This document shows, piece after piece, positions 16,501 through 24,927 of a stretch of DNA of 64,000 nucleotides. How positions within the stretch are numbered: the stretch's first letter is position 1; every line of letters starts with the position of its first letter. The notes below the pieces were generated by a model. It did no database searches. It was not told where the DNA came from and saw only the letters and a program-made list of their open reading frames with translations. Position numbers and translations under genes: made by a program. Origin of the DNA: Paenibacillus_AB hodogayensis (GTDB lineage: Bacteria > Bacillota > Bacilli > Paenibacillales > NBRC-103111); contig NZ_BAAAYO010000006.1 in NCBI RefSeq assembly GCF_039536325.1, forward strand, positions 827,646-891,645, given 5' to 3'.

Positions 16501-18996
16501 CAGGCACAGCTTCAGGACGACCGGTACAACGTCTCGCTCGTCACCTATGCCGAAGGCGCGGAGAAAATGAAAATGAACATAACCGGTCTGCTTGAGCCGG
16601 GTACGAACGAGCTGTATTTGGGCCGCTCGCCTTCGCTTCGGGCTATACGCGTGCAGGGCAGAGCGATGGACAACAACGACGAAGTGGACAAATACGATAT
16701 GCCGAAGCTGGTCCTGCGCCGGGACGGCACGAATTTGGAAAGCTCCTTCGTCACCCTCATGGAGCCTTTCACCGGGGAGCAGCCGCGCATTGAGGCCATT
16801 GACCGGCTGGTGCCGGAGCAAGCTCCGGAAGGAGCTGTCGCCGTGCGGATCGCCTACGGCGACACGATCGATATTTTGCTGAGCAATCCGCGTCATCCCG
16901 AGCAGCCGATACAGGTCGGTGACGTGACGATGCGTGGCCAGATGGGACTGATCCGGCTCAAGGACGGCGCCGTTCGCGACTTGACGCTGTACGGCGGCAC
17001 GCTGCTGAAAAAAGGCGACACCGAGCTTGTCGGAGCGGGCGCGGCGGCAGGCACCGTAACGGATACGCTGCGCCGGGCGAAGGGCGACGCGTACGACGCG
17101 ATCGTCACGGATATCCCGGTGTCCCGCGATGCGATCGGCCGCTATGTGCTGGTGAAGCATCCGGACGGCAGCAAGCAAGGGTTCCTGATCAGGGATATCG
17201 TCTCGAGCCCGGGACGTACCGCTATCGTGCTCGCCGAGCATGACCCCGGCTTCGAGATACGCGCGGACGGCAGCTCGGAGCAGATGTTCTTCCCCTCGAA
17301 GCAGTGGACCGGGGCGCATACGTTCGAGATCGGTAACATCGAGCGCGCCTCGGAGCTTACGGGAAATCCCGGCAACCTGAGGACGGGTACCGTAACCGGT
17401 TCCGTATACGCCGAGGGCGAACCGGTTGTCGGGGCCGCGGTTCATCCGACCGGCTACGGCACGCCTTCTGCCCTCACCGACAACTCGGGCCGGTTTACGC
17501 TCGCCGGCGTGCCGGAGGGCAGACAGCGGGTAACCGTCAGCGCTCCAGGCTACGCGCTTAATGTCTCGCAAGCCGTCTATGTGACGCAGGGGCAAACGGC
17601 AAACATAGCGTTATCGTTGACCGGGCGGTTGCCGCCGGTGCTGACGAACATAACCCCGAACGGGGCTGTAGCCGGCGACCCTGTTCACGCGACCAGCTCC
17701 AGCGACGGACATATTTATCTCGTCCCTTCCGGAACGCCGCGCCAGGCCCAGGCAATCGAGCTTGCGGCAACACCGGTATCGGGGGCCGTCTACGGCGTAA
17801 AGGCTGCGGCGACGGCTCAAGTTCCGGTTGAGCTGTCAACCTCAGGACTGGCGCCCGGCTATTATACGCTGTATGCCATAAACCAGACGGGTGTGTCCAC
17901 CGGTTCGCCGATCGTCCTCGTCCCTGGCGATATGACCGTCATACAGGATACGTATTCGCTGATCCGGTATTCCGGCACATGGCTGAAGCTGGAGTCGGCC
18001 AGTTACTCCGGAGGCACGATGATGCTCGGCCGCGTGAAAGGCGACTATGCGGACATTCCGTTCTACGGATCATCGGCCAAAATCGTTGCCGATCTGCATA
18101 CCGCCCGCGGTAAAGGCAATATTTACGTCGACGGCGTGTTCAAGACGACGGTCGACTTTTACAGCCCGACGATCAAATACCGCCAAGAGCTGTTCGATAC
18201 CGGCCCGCTCAGCGAAGGCGTCCATGTGATTCGCATCGAAGTGACCGGCGAAAAGCAGGCTGCCTCAAGCGGAATAAACGTTTCGTTCGATTCCCTGCTC
18301 GTGTTCAAGAACCGGTACGCATTGACCGATACGACGGCAGGCGCGGTTGCGGTCGGACAGACGGTTGCGGCGACTAGCCCGAAGAGCGGCGCGCTGCATC
18401 TGGTGCCCGAGGCTACTGCGGACAACAGGGCAGCAATCGAAGCCGCGGCGGCCGCCGGAGGCAGAACAGTCTCCATCACCGCAGGAGCCGCCGGACATAT
18501 CGATACGACCAGCCTGCCGCTGGGCTGGTACCGTCTTTACGCCGTGGACAGCCGCGGGGACGTATCCCTGGGCTCCGGACCGATTGCAGTCATCAATCCG
18601 CTCGCGCAGGCCGCAAACATCGACGACAACGACCCGCTTGTGCTGTATAAGGGAGATTGGCGCACCTATTTGTCTCCGCTATACGCGGGAGGCAGTCTGG
18701 TGCTGGGCTTCCAGGGCGGATCGTCCGCCGAAATTCCGTTCTATGGCACCCGGGCGAAGCTTGTCGGCGACAAGCGCCCGCTGCGCGGCAAAGGCGCCGT
18801 CTATGTGGACGGCGTATACAAAGCAACCGTAGACTTCTACAACCCGACGACGATTATTTACAAGCAAGAAGTATTCGATACCGGCCTGCTGCCGGCCGGA
18901 CCGCATACGATCCGGATCGTCACCCTATGGGAAAAAAATGAAGCCGCGACCGGCTATTACGTTCCGTTCGACGAGCTTCGGGTTACGGCTCCATAA
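13588..18996 (+). CDS. Large secreted multidomain heparinase II/III-type polysaccharide lyase
   Basis: 1802 residues from the ATG at 13588 (GAGGAGG upstream). A signal peptide ends near residue 34. About 50-270 is a CBM9-like domain (DAPVIDGTTSENIW). About 500-760 is an alpha/alpha toroid (WGGVWDRWWYNDLPQLRP; YSNMSLQPWIGLIALGKAL), followed by a heparinase II/III beta-sandwich with HFDPLNLSLFAGGQELLPDL near 793 and MGHNTVVVNGKNMPF near 829. Then come a carboxypeptidase-regulatory-like domain (about 1268-1346) and a duplicated pair of modules (1352-1572 and 1580-1802), each ending in a jelly-roll-like unit with VDGV(F/Y)K(T/A)TVDFY. It likely cleaves an acidic polysaccharide such as alginate or a glycosaminoglycan outside the cell. 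The substrate cannot be read from sequence. Confidence 0.85.
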   Translation: MGIRYKNGKVTIACTLSLLMLFSAGIPATPIQAAEGGDNNVLLEPMRHYPDKWAVAPLIDQADAPVIDGTTSENIWQTAAVLNGFGTAFYEEAATHHAEYKLAYDGSSLYIAGSLDRPAADMLAQIEIVIRPADEKAAFYALRIPLATAQPPSLQTVWNPDMNDINTTADIGRRNIANARYATSQDTAKLRVEAAIPLSEIAPAGVTSGTEWGINVIHLPNLYVAPLDSWVPVRNVNHWHAGGPDGRVVGDVIGQQRLGSLFFSAVPARFASLPGGAAEWRPALAELAYTGFTGKRLTISTPAAGLTSADTRLFWKAPGGDWQTLAIDAFALNGATAAIDFQHPAAAKDGVYQLAVAFSPSGAGQTKVALLSFDREHAIEASLAAYTAPGPSGSVRNVTWSEPSTAVSNALTLIPPQPGFIFVGLPEMPELYPQSLYQLSADGHSMTAARTGTVYPNALFPENERLTVLNGKGETVEIPYYEAGDGTKYFITGQMWYLQKQRALTQTASIAKTDPLGAARLLLRFAEAYGSYNPTVDRIGGSTLINYSANKASGPPYAYWGGVWDRWWYNDLPQLRPLMDAYTEVKKTNAFDLLSASLGEDVERKIVQEMFIPSADLVLTHVNRYSNMSLQPWIGLIALGKALGEPDYIHRAVESIEAFTARMYLSDGFWQEVTPSYHIQTVSGLQSALNLLKGWSDPAGYVSPRTGMHFDNLDMAQQFPIINRALDAANRLVYPDGKVLPVMDTWAAERPSQPKTDEGPLLLPSAGIGRLSGGQGTGQTMLYMGFQPKYGHVHFDPLNLSLFAGGQELLPDLGYTHSSKYRYFSLSTMGHNTVVVNGKNMPFGESSKDGGSIQSFVANGGAFQAMRADYEGAYPETSEYSREPWFVPFPGGTAEQGYVLDLFRVSGGSRHEYTLQGDANRDAAFLTSLPLTDYGPYLVPPGTVVVEPTNNNDSGSAEGHYPGYIYVRDVKQAQLQDDRYNVSLVTYAEGAEKMKMNITGLLEPGTNELYLGRSPSLRAIRVQGRAMDNNDEVDKYDMPKLVLRRDGTNLESSFVTLMEPFTGEQPRIEAIDRLVPEQAPEGAVAVRIAYGDTIDILLSNPRHPEQPIQVGDVTMRGQMGLIRLKDGAVRDLTLYGGTLLKKGDTELVGAGAAAGTVTDTLRRAKGDAYDAIVTDIPVSRDAIGRYVLVKHPDGSKQGFLIRDIVSSPGRTAIVLAEHDPGFEIRADGSSEQMFFPSKQWTGAHTFEIGNIERASELTGNPGNLRTGTVTGSVYAEGEPVVGAAVHPTGYGTPSALTDNSGRFTLAGVPEGRQRVTVSAPGYALNVSQAVYVTQGQTANIALSLTGRLPPVLTNITPNGAVAGDPVHATSSSDGHIYLVPSGTPRQAQAIELAATPVSGAVYGVKAAATAQVPVELSTSGLAPGYYTLYAINQTGVSTGSPIVLVPGDMTVIQDTYSLIRYSGTWLKLESASYSGGTMMLGRVKGDYADIPFYGSSAKIVADLHTARGKGNIYVDGVFKTTVDFYSPTIKYRQELFDTGPLSEGVHVIRIEVTGEKQAASSGINVSFDSLLVFKNRYALTDTTAGAVAVGQTVAATSPKSGALHLVPEATADNRAAIEAAAAAGGRTVSITAGAAGHIDTTSLPLGWYRLYAVDSRGDVSLGSGPIAVINPLAQAANIDDNDPLVLYKGDWRTYLSPLYAGGSLVLGFQGGSSAEIPFYGTRAKLVGDKRPLRGKGAVYVDGVYKATVDFYNPTTIIYKQEVFDTGLLPAGPHTIRIVTLWEKNEAATGYYVPFDELRVTAP

Positions 18997-19033
18997 GCCG
19001 GAAAAGCGCATCAGAATAGAGAGGGAGAGAACC

Positions 19034-20017
19034 ATGCGCACTTACAAAGCCGCTGTCATCGGAGCCGGCATTATCGCCAAGGCCCATATGAAGGCACTCC
19101 ATGAGAACGAGAACACGAGCCTGACCGCACTGGCGGATATCGTTGCCGCCCGCGCGGGGGCGCTTGCAGCCGACTACGGGGTGACGCCCTACGACGATTA
19201 TCGCCGCATGGTGCTGACCGAGCGCCCCGACATCGTCGTCATCACGCTTCCCCATTTCCTGCACAAGGAAGCGGCGATCTGGTGCGCCGAGCAAGGCTGC
19301 CACGTCTTGCTGGAAAAACCGATGGCGATGAACGCCGCAGAATGCGCCGACATCAACGCTGCCGCCGAAAGGTGCGGCGTCGTGATCGCCGTCGGCCATA
19401 TGCAGCATTACTTTCCATCGGTGATTCGCGCCAGACAGATCGTCGAATCGGGGCAACTTGGCAAGCTCATCATGATTAATGACAAGAGGCACCACTTTTA
19501 CTTCTCCGCCGAGCGGCCGGCCTGGTTCCTGGACCGCTCCCGCTCCGGCGGCGGCATTGTCCGCAATATCGGCAGTCACTCGCTCGACAAGGTCCAGTGG
19601 CTGACCGGCAGCGCGGTGACGAAGGTAAAAGCCGACCTGACGTATTTCGGCGAGCGCGGCGATGTCGACGGAAGCGGTCTAATGTATGTGCAAACCGCCT
19701 CGGGCGTTCCGGCCGTCATATCGCTGTGCGGCTACCATAACGTATCGGTCAACGAGACCGAGCTATTGTTCACCGGAGGGCAGCTCAAAATGGGCGGACA
19801 AAACTCGCTGTGGATCGGAGGAAACGACCGGGCTTACGAGCAGGTCAAGCTGGCCGAGCACCTTGAGCCTTTCGCCGCCCAATGGAGCGACATGCTGCAA
19901 GCTATCGCGGGCCTAGGCGGCACGGTCACCTCGGGCGCGTACGGCCAATCGGTCGCCGCCGCCGTAGACGCCGCCTATCTTTCCCACGAGACGGGGACGG
20001 AGCAGTTGGTCGGCTGA
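19034..20017 (+). CDS. Gfo/Idh/MocA family oxidoreductase
   Basis: 327 residues from the ATG at 19034 with GAGGGAGAG upstream. An N-terminal Rossmann fold starts AAVIGAGIIAKAHMKAL, and EKPMAMNAAECADIN carries the conserved EKP lysine motif. VGHMQHYFPSV and NIGSHSLDKVQWLTG fit the catalytic domain. Such NAD(P)-dependent enzymes oxidise or reduce sugars, inositols or uronic acid derivatives. It starts 37 bases after the lyase stop and is probably the last gene of that operon, processing released sugars. Confidence 0.9.
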   Translation: MRTYKAAVIGAGIIAKAHMKALHENENTSLTALADIVAARAGALAADYGVTPYDDYRRMVLTERPDIVVITLPHFLHKEAAIWCAEQGCHVLLEKPMAMNAAECADINAAAERCGVVIAVGHMQHYFPSVIRARQIVESGQLGKLIMINDKRHHFYFSAERPAWFLDRSRSGGGIVRNIGSHSLDKVQWLTGSAVTKVKADLTYFGERGDVDGSGLMYVQTASGVPAVISLCGYHNVSVNETELLFTGGQLKMGGQNSLWIGGNDRAYEQVKLAEHLEPFAAQWSDMLQAIAGLGGTVTSGAYGQSVAAAVDAAYLSHETGTEQLVG

Positions 20018-20064
20018 TATCGCTTTTACCGAATCGAAGACTCCTTTGCCGGCGCCATGCCAAC

Positions 20065-20095
20065 AACCCCCGGGAGCGAAAGCTTTCCGGGGGTT
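20065..20095 (+). terminator. Hairpin between convergent oxidoreductase genes
   Basis: AACCCCCGG pairs with CCGGGGGTT around a short loop, followed by a weak T-rich GCTTGTT. It lies between the plus-strand operon and the convergent minus-strand pseudogene and may serve both. Confidence 0.65.
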
Positions 20096-20131
20096 GCTTG
20101 TTAACTAGGCTTTAACCGCAGGGGTAATGCC

Positions 20132-21164
20132 TTATCGGTTGGCGGCGGCGTCAGGTTGATCGAAAACAATTTGTTGGCCCAGCCGGGACGACTCGTATGT
20201 GCCCAAAATGATCTCCAGCGCATGCACCGTCTCTTCTCCCGGGATACCAGGGTCCCTTCCCTCCCGAATGGCGTATACCATATCGCGGATTTGCGCCTCG
20301 TGGCCGTCGGAAATAAAGAACGGTCCGAACTCGGGAAGCTCGATAGACTTATCGGCAAGATTAAAGTCGGTAATTGCGTCGCCTGTCAGCGTAACCGTCC
20401 CCTTCTCGGCATAAATCGTGATGACATGCCGATCCGGCACCTGATAAGCCGTAGTCGTCGCCTCGATGACCCCGACTGCCCCGTTGCGGAATTGCAGAGT
20501 AGCGATCGCCGCATCCTCCACCTCGATGTTCCACAGCGTCGCCTTCGCGTAGCCGAACAACGATTGCACGGGCCGACCAGCCATTGCAGCAGATCGACCG
20601 TATGAATACCCTGATTCATCATCGAGCCGCCGCCGTCGTATTCCCAGGTGCCGCGCCAGTGTCATAGTAGCTTTGATCCCGGTAAAACAGCGAATATCCG
20701 GAGCAATGGCTCAGCTTGCCAAGCTTGCCCTGCTCGATCAGCCCTTTGACGAACTGCGCGGCCGGGGACATGTGCCGGGGCAATATCGCGGCCAGCTTGA
20801 CGTTGTTCCGCCGGAACGCTTCATTCATCCGGTGCGCGTCCTCGACGCGGATCGCCACCGGCTTCTCGCAGATGACGTGCTTGCCCGCTTCCGCCGCCCG
20901 GATCGCCTGCTCCGGATGCATGCCGCTCGGGGTGCATACGCAGATCACGTCGACGTCCGGCTGGGCCAGCAGCTCGTCGTAATCGCTATAGGCTCTGACC
21001 TTGTATAGTTGCCCGAATTCCTCCGCTCTGGCGGGCACGGCGTCGCAGACGACGACGAGCTCCTCTTCCTTCGTAGCCGTAATGCCCATGAAATGAGCTT
21101 TGGATACGCCTCCGCAGCCGAGCACGGCAAAACGGATTTTATCGGTCAGTAATGATTTCTCCAT
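20132..21164 (-). pseudogene. Gfo/Idh/MocA oxidoreductase broken by two frameshifts
   Basis: The gene starts at the ATG at 21164 (GGAGTG upstream) and reads well as MEKSLLTDKIRFAVLGCGG ... EKPVAIRVEDAHRMNEAF to about 20662. Homologous text then continues in the second frame (HWRGTWEYDGGGSMMNQG, IHTVDLLQWLVGP) and from about 20570 in the third (VQSLFGYAKATLWNIEVEDA) to the stop at 20132. Both shifts are in the sense of a one-base deletion. Intact, it would be about 345 residues and pair with the next upstream oxidoreductase gene (7-base gap). Real decay or two assembly errors cannot be told apart here. Confidence 0.85.
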
Positions 21165-21171
21165 ATGTGAT

Positions 21172-22200
21172 TCACTCCGTATCGTCAGTTTGAAACCGGT
21201 TGTAGACGACAGCCTGCTCATCAGCTTCCACCGAGGCGCGGCTCGCCAAGTATATGTCCATATTGGTCAGCAAGGATGGTCCGCCTTCCAGCCGATTCAC
21301 GAAATCCCGCGCCATCGACATGCGCTCCGCCCGAATTTCCGCGCGATGCAGTCCGCGTTCCGAAGTGGCGAGCAGCAGCAGCTCGTTGCCCGCCTCCTCG
21401 AGAAGCGGATCGCCCGTCAAGCGAAGCTCCATGCTCCCGTTCGTGCCGATGATGAAAATCCGGCAGTCGCCGTAGGACCAGCATGTGCGGGGCGCGTGCC
21501 AATCCGTGTAAAGCTGGGCGATAATCCCTTCTTCAAGCACCGCCTGAACGGAGGCCGTGTCGTAAAACTCCGCGCGCTCCGGCATAATCCGCTTCGCCTT
21601 GCGGCTGTGCAGCGACACCAGCTCCTGCCCCGTCAGAAAACGGAGCAGGTCGAAATCATGTATGAACAGATCCAGCAGAATACCGCCGTTCTGGTCCTTC
21701 GCATAAAACCAATCCTGGCGCGCCTCCGGCGACAGCCGGTGCGGCTTTCGCAGCGACAGGCTGACCAGCTCGCCGAGCTCGCCGTCGACGATCCGCCGCT
21801 TCGCCTCCCGGATGACCGCGCGGTACCGCTCCGACAGCAGCAGCCCTATGGCGATGCCGCTCCGTTCGACGACCGCGCGCAGCCGTTCCAGCCCTTCCCG
21901 ACCCGTTACGGCAGGCTTATCCAGCATAATGCCGATGCCGGCCGCTTCGCACCGTTCGATCAGATCGATTTTAAGATCGTTGCGAGCAGCCGAGACGATA
22001 AAATCGACTTCGGGCGCGAACGCTTCGTCAAGCGATGCAAGCGACGGCACTTTCCATTTTTCCGCGAACGTTTGCGCCGCGCGGCGGTCATCCTCGAATA
22101 TGCCCTTGCACCGGTGCCCGTCGGCAAGCAGATCGCCGACGCATCCGTCAATATGGCCGCTCTGCGCTCCGGCCACCGCAAATGTATAGCTTTTCGTCAT
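21172..22200 (-). CDS. Gfo/Idh/MocA family oxidoreductase
   Basis: 342 residues. The Rossmann start is YTFAVAGAQSGHIDGCVGDL, with an unusual AQSGH in place of GxGxxG-like text. LDKPAVTGREGLERLRAVVE replaces the common EKP with DKP, and LLDLFIHDFDLLRFLTGQE is the conserved sugar-site helix. Reaction unknown; such divergent members are common in carbohydrate loci. It is intact but lies between decayed genes and is followed after seven bases by the frameshifted paralogue. Confidence 0.85.
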   Translation of the reverse strand: MTKSYTFAVAGAQSGHIDGCVGDLLADGHRCKGIFEDDRRAAQTFAEKWKVPSLASLDEAFAPEVDFIVSAARNDLKIDLIERCEAAGIGIMLDKPAVTGREGLERLRAVVERSGIAIGLLLSERYRAVIREAKRRIVDGELGELVSLSLRKPHRLSPEARQDWFYAKDQNGGILLDLFIHDFDLLRFLTGQELVSLHSRKAKRIMPERAEFYDTASVQAVLEEGIIAQLYTDWHAPRTCWSYGDCRIFIIGTNGSMELRLTGDPLLEEAGNELLLLATSERGLHRAEIRAERMSMARDFVNRLEGGPSLLTNMDIYLASRASVEADEQAVVYNRFQTDDTE

Positions 22201-22203
22201 GGC

Positions 22204-22615
22204 TTACACTCCCGTCTTTACCCAATCGGCGTTGCTGGCGCCGGTCGATTTGTACCACGCTTTGTTTGTCGTATCCAGCAGCTCCTCGCCGACGAACAGC
22301 GGAACCGCCGCGCCGGACGGACTGCCTGCCGCCGTGCGGTATCCGTTCTGCCCGAAGGCCAGGAACTGGAACGGGCGATTCGCGACCGCCGCTCCAGCAG
22401 CCGATGCGTCGTAGTTCGAGTCCACCTTGACCGTCGTGCCGGAAATGGACAAAATGCGCTTGAATCCCGACGTCCCCGCCGCCATAATGCAGTCGCCCGG
22501 AATCAGCTCCGTAACGTTCGCGACCGCGGTCAGCACGTCCGAGCCGCTTGTCGCCGTGGCGGTAACGCCGCTGATCGCGCGACCCGTCCCCGTGACGACG
22601 CACACATCAGCAAGG
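22204..22615 (-). pseudogene. C-terminal fragment of a secreted beta-rich protein
   Basis: About 135 codons in frame (from about LDLADVCVVTGTG to KSTGASNADWVKTGV) look like the C-terminal end of a large extracellular beta-helix or carbohydrate-active protein, rich in Gly, Ala, Ser, Thr and Val with repeated strands. It has no ribosome binding site or signal sequence of its own and abuts the N-terminal piece of an unrelated membrane protein at about 22612-22620, so it is best read as a deletion product. Family not identified with certainty. Confidence 0.6.
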
Positions 22616-22804
22616 TCGAGCCTGCTGCAAGCACGCATCGATCATCTGGATCATACCGTGCGAGAGCACTTCGTTCGCTTTTTTGGCGGATTGCTTGGAC
22701 ATTTCGTTCAAGGTCATGTAAGACATGGACAGCAAGGTTAAGGAGATCACGAATACGATCGGAAAAAAGGACCAGAACAGACGGTTCAGCCACGACTTCG
22801 GCAT
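22607..22804 (-). pseudogene. N-terminal fragment of a membrane-anchored regulator (AraC/sensor type)
   Basis: From the ATG at 22804 (GGGAG upstream) 65 codons encode KSWLNRLFWSFFPIVFVI and TLLSMSYMTLNEMSKQSAKK, ending HGMIQMIDACLQ. Paenibacillus membrane AraC regulators and sensor kinases begin this way, with one membrane helix leading into an extracellular Cache-like sensor. The gene then runs into the unrelated fragment at about 22615. Some 600 or more codons must be missing. Confidence 0.6.
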
Positions 22805-22958
22805 GACGAGACTCCCTTTCCCTATGGAGTGTAAGCTTTCTCTCTGATGAGTATATTCTATATAATATATGAAAATAGGGAGGCTAGAAAGCGCCATGCT
22901 GAATTTTTTCGTAAACCATCGCTCGAAGAGCGCCAGCTACGATGGGGAACGATGAGCG

Positions 22959-24885
22959 TTATGGGGATGCCGGGAAGTGCGGAGAATGAAGTTTTGGCGG
23001 GTCGACGACGATACGAATGCGGAGCATGTGTGCCGCTTGCTGCAGCTTGTCCTTGGCTTCCAGTACGATCCGGAACACGATCTCTCCCCAATTTCCGCGA
23101 AGACGACTGTCGGTAATCGCGATTCGCTCGGTACGCATCCGGAACATGCCGCCGTCGTAAGCGACCGCAACCCGCCTACCTTCGGCATATTCCAATTCGA
23201 AGACACCTTCTGACGTTTCCATCGGGAGGTGGGGCGTCAGGAAACTGAAATACAGATCGGCTGCCAGTTCGGTTAGCCGGAACTCGTCGGCCATCGTTAC
23301 TTCGGCTTCTTCGCCACGCGTCAGACCGAAGCTGCACCGCCACGTCGCGATCCCGGCCTCCCCCGGATATGCCTCGGCGATATCCATGGACAACTCCGAG
23401 CGGTTCGCATTCTTCGCGTAATGCGCGTCTTTCGCCCGGTACATGCTGCCGTCACGCTGCATAACGCCGCGGATCGTCGGTACATTATGGTAGGCGGATT
23501 GCAAGTACCAGAGCTCGAACCGCTGCGGACTGAATGTCTTGGCCACGTATTCCTCCGTGCCGAGATCGATAAACACCGGCAAGCCGTCGGCGTATACGGT
23601 AAAATTACCCACATTGTTGTGGTTATGGGACTCGAGGTTATGGCCGCCCTTTGCAGCCAGAAACAGCCCCTGCTCGCTGCCTTCGCGCTCCCTCGCCGTC
23701 ATGACCTGAGAGGCGTGCATCCAGGCATCGCGAACATAAGGAGGCTTGCCCCCGAACGACAATCTCTCTTCCTCCTGAAACAGATCGCGGATATGCCGGT
23801 AGAGCGGAAACCAATCGACGAAGCCTTGCCGTTTGGCCCGGATGCTGGCTCCCAATCGCGTCAGCGCGTGATCCCCTATCGCTTTGCCATAGCCGTACAC
23901 CGCATCCGGATCGGCATGCACGATCGCATCGCCGTCGGCAAAATTCACGTAGTAGTTTTCATGAATATGTACGCTGCCCAAATAACGCCCGATATCCCGA
24001 ATCTTTTTCTCGGCGAACAAATCGATCGTCCCGCCGGATGCCGCGTGGAGCAGTTCCAGACAATCGTAAAGAGAAGCCCCGGAACGGCCCCAGTACATCG
24101 GCCCTTCGTCGCAGCAGCCGTCTTCCGGATACGTGTCGATGAACACGTCCAGACTCCGCATCATTTTGCGAATTGCCTTGCTCCGAACCTGCGCATCCCC
24201 ATCAAACACCAGCAAAGCCATCAATACGTTGCCGTTGCACCAAGGAGTCCAGTTGTTGACCCGACTGCCCGTAAAGCCCATCCACCAGTAATCGTCCCGT
24301 TCCAAGTATGGCGCCAGCAGCCGGTCGGTTACTTCTTTCTGGATACGCCGGCCGATTCGGGTGCTGATTGCATCCAGAGGACGCTTCAGCAAATAAAACG
24401 TCCATACGAGCAGAACGGCGGTCTCGCTCGAAAAAAGCTCTACCTCATGATCGGCGGCATCTGGCATATACTCCGCTTTATTGATTCTGGTTAAATAGCT
24501 GTTCATGTGCGGCGGCATCCAGGACGTCTCTTCGCATATGCATTGGATGCCGTTCAGAATCTGGTTCATAAACCGCCCCCCGGCCTTCCGCGCATTCCGC
24601 CAAAACGAACGTTCCGAGGAGACTGCGCCTCTCCCAATACGGATGAAGATAACCGATAAACTCGCCGGTCCGCTTCACGTGGAGGAAATGCTCCGCTTTC
24701 AAGGACGGCCACTCAAACGCTAATCGCGCTTCCCCTTGGGAAATCCATTACGAGCGCGAACCGGCAAGCTAGCCTTCCCATGCGGCTCTGTCGTCTGCTC
24801 GAGGAAAAGGAACGAAGTTTTCGCCGGCCGCTATTCTTTCGCCCAAGTCCAAATGTCCGTATTTTTCGATGAACATAATAGCCAT
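22959..24885 (-). pseudogene. Heparinase II/III family protein with two stops and a frameshift
   Basis: A plausible original start is the ATG at 24885 (AAGGA upstream): MAIMFIEKYGHLDLGERIAA, then FVPFPRADDRAAWEG. In-frame TAG (24769-24771) and TAA (24748-24750) interrupt it; the frame resumes WISQGEARLAFEWPSLKAEH and continues to AECAEGRG, where a C6 run (24576-24581) appears to carry one extra base. The remaining 536 codons form the alpha/alpha toroid and beta-sandwich (GHNLESHNHNNVGNFTVYAD). A 536-residue product could still start at the ATG at 24569, but would lack the N-terminal toroid helices. Confidence 0.82.
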
Positions 24886-24927
24886 TCACGATCCTTTCGT
24901 ATTCGGTTCAACCGGACTAATGCACCG

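Noticed and set aside
21100..22806. 568-codon plus-strand open frame over the oxidoreductase and fragment region
   Set aside because: Antisense to a clear Gfo/Idh/MocA gene, Arg-rich and without motifs or a ribosome binding site.
23421..24494. 357-codon plus-strand open frame opposite the second heparinase-like gene
   Set aside because: Mirror of the heparinase toroid; no motifs, Arg/Ile-rich, no ribosome binding site.
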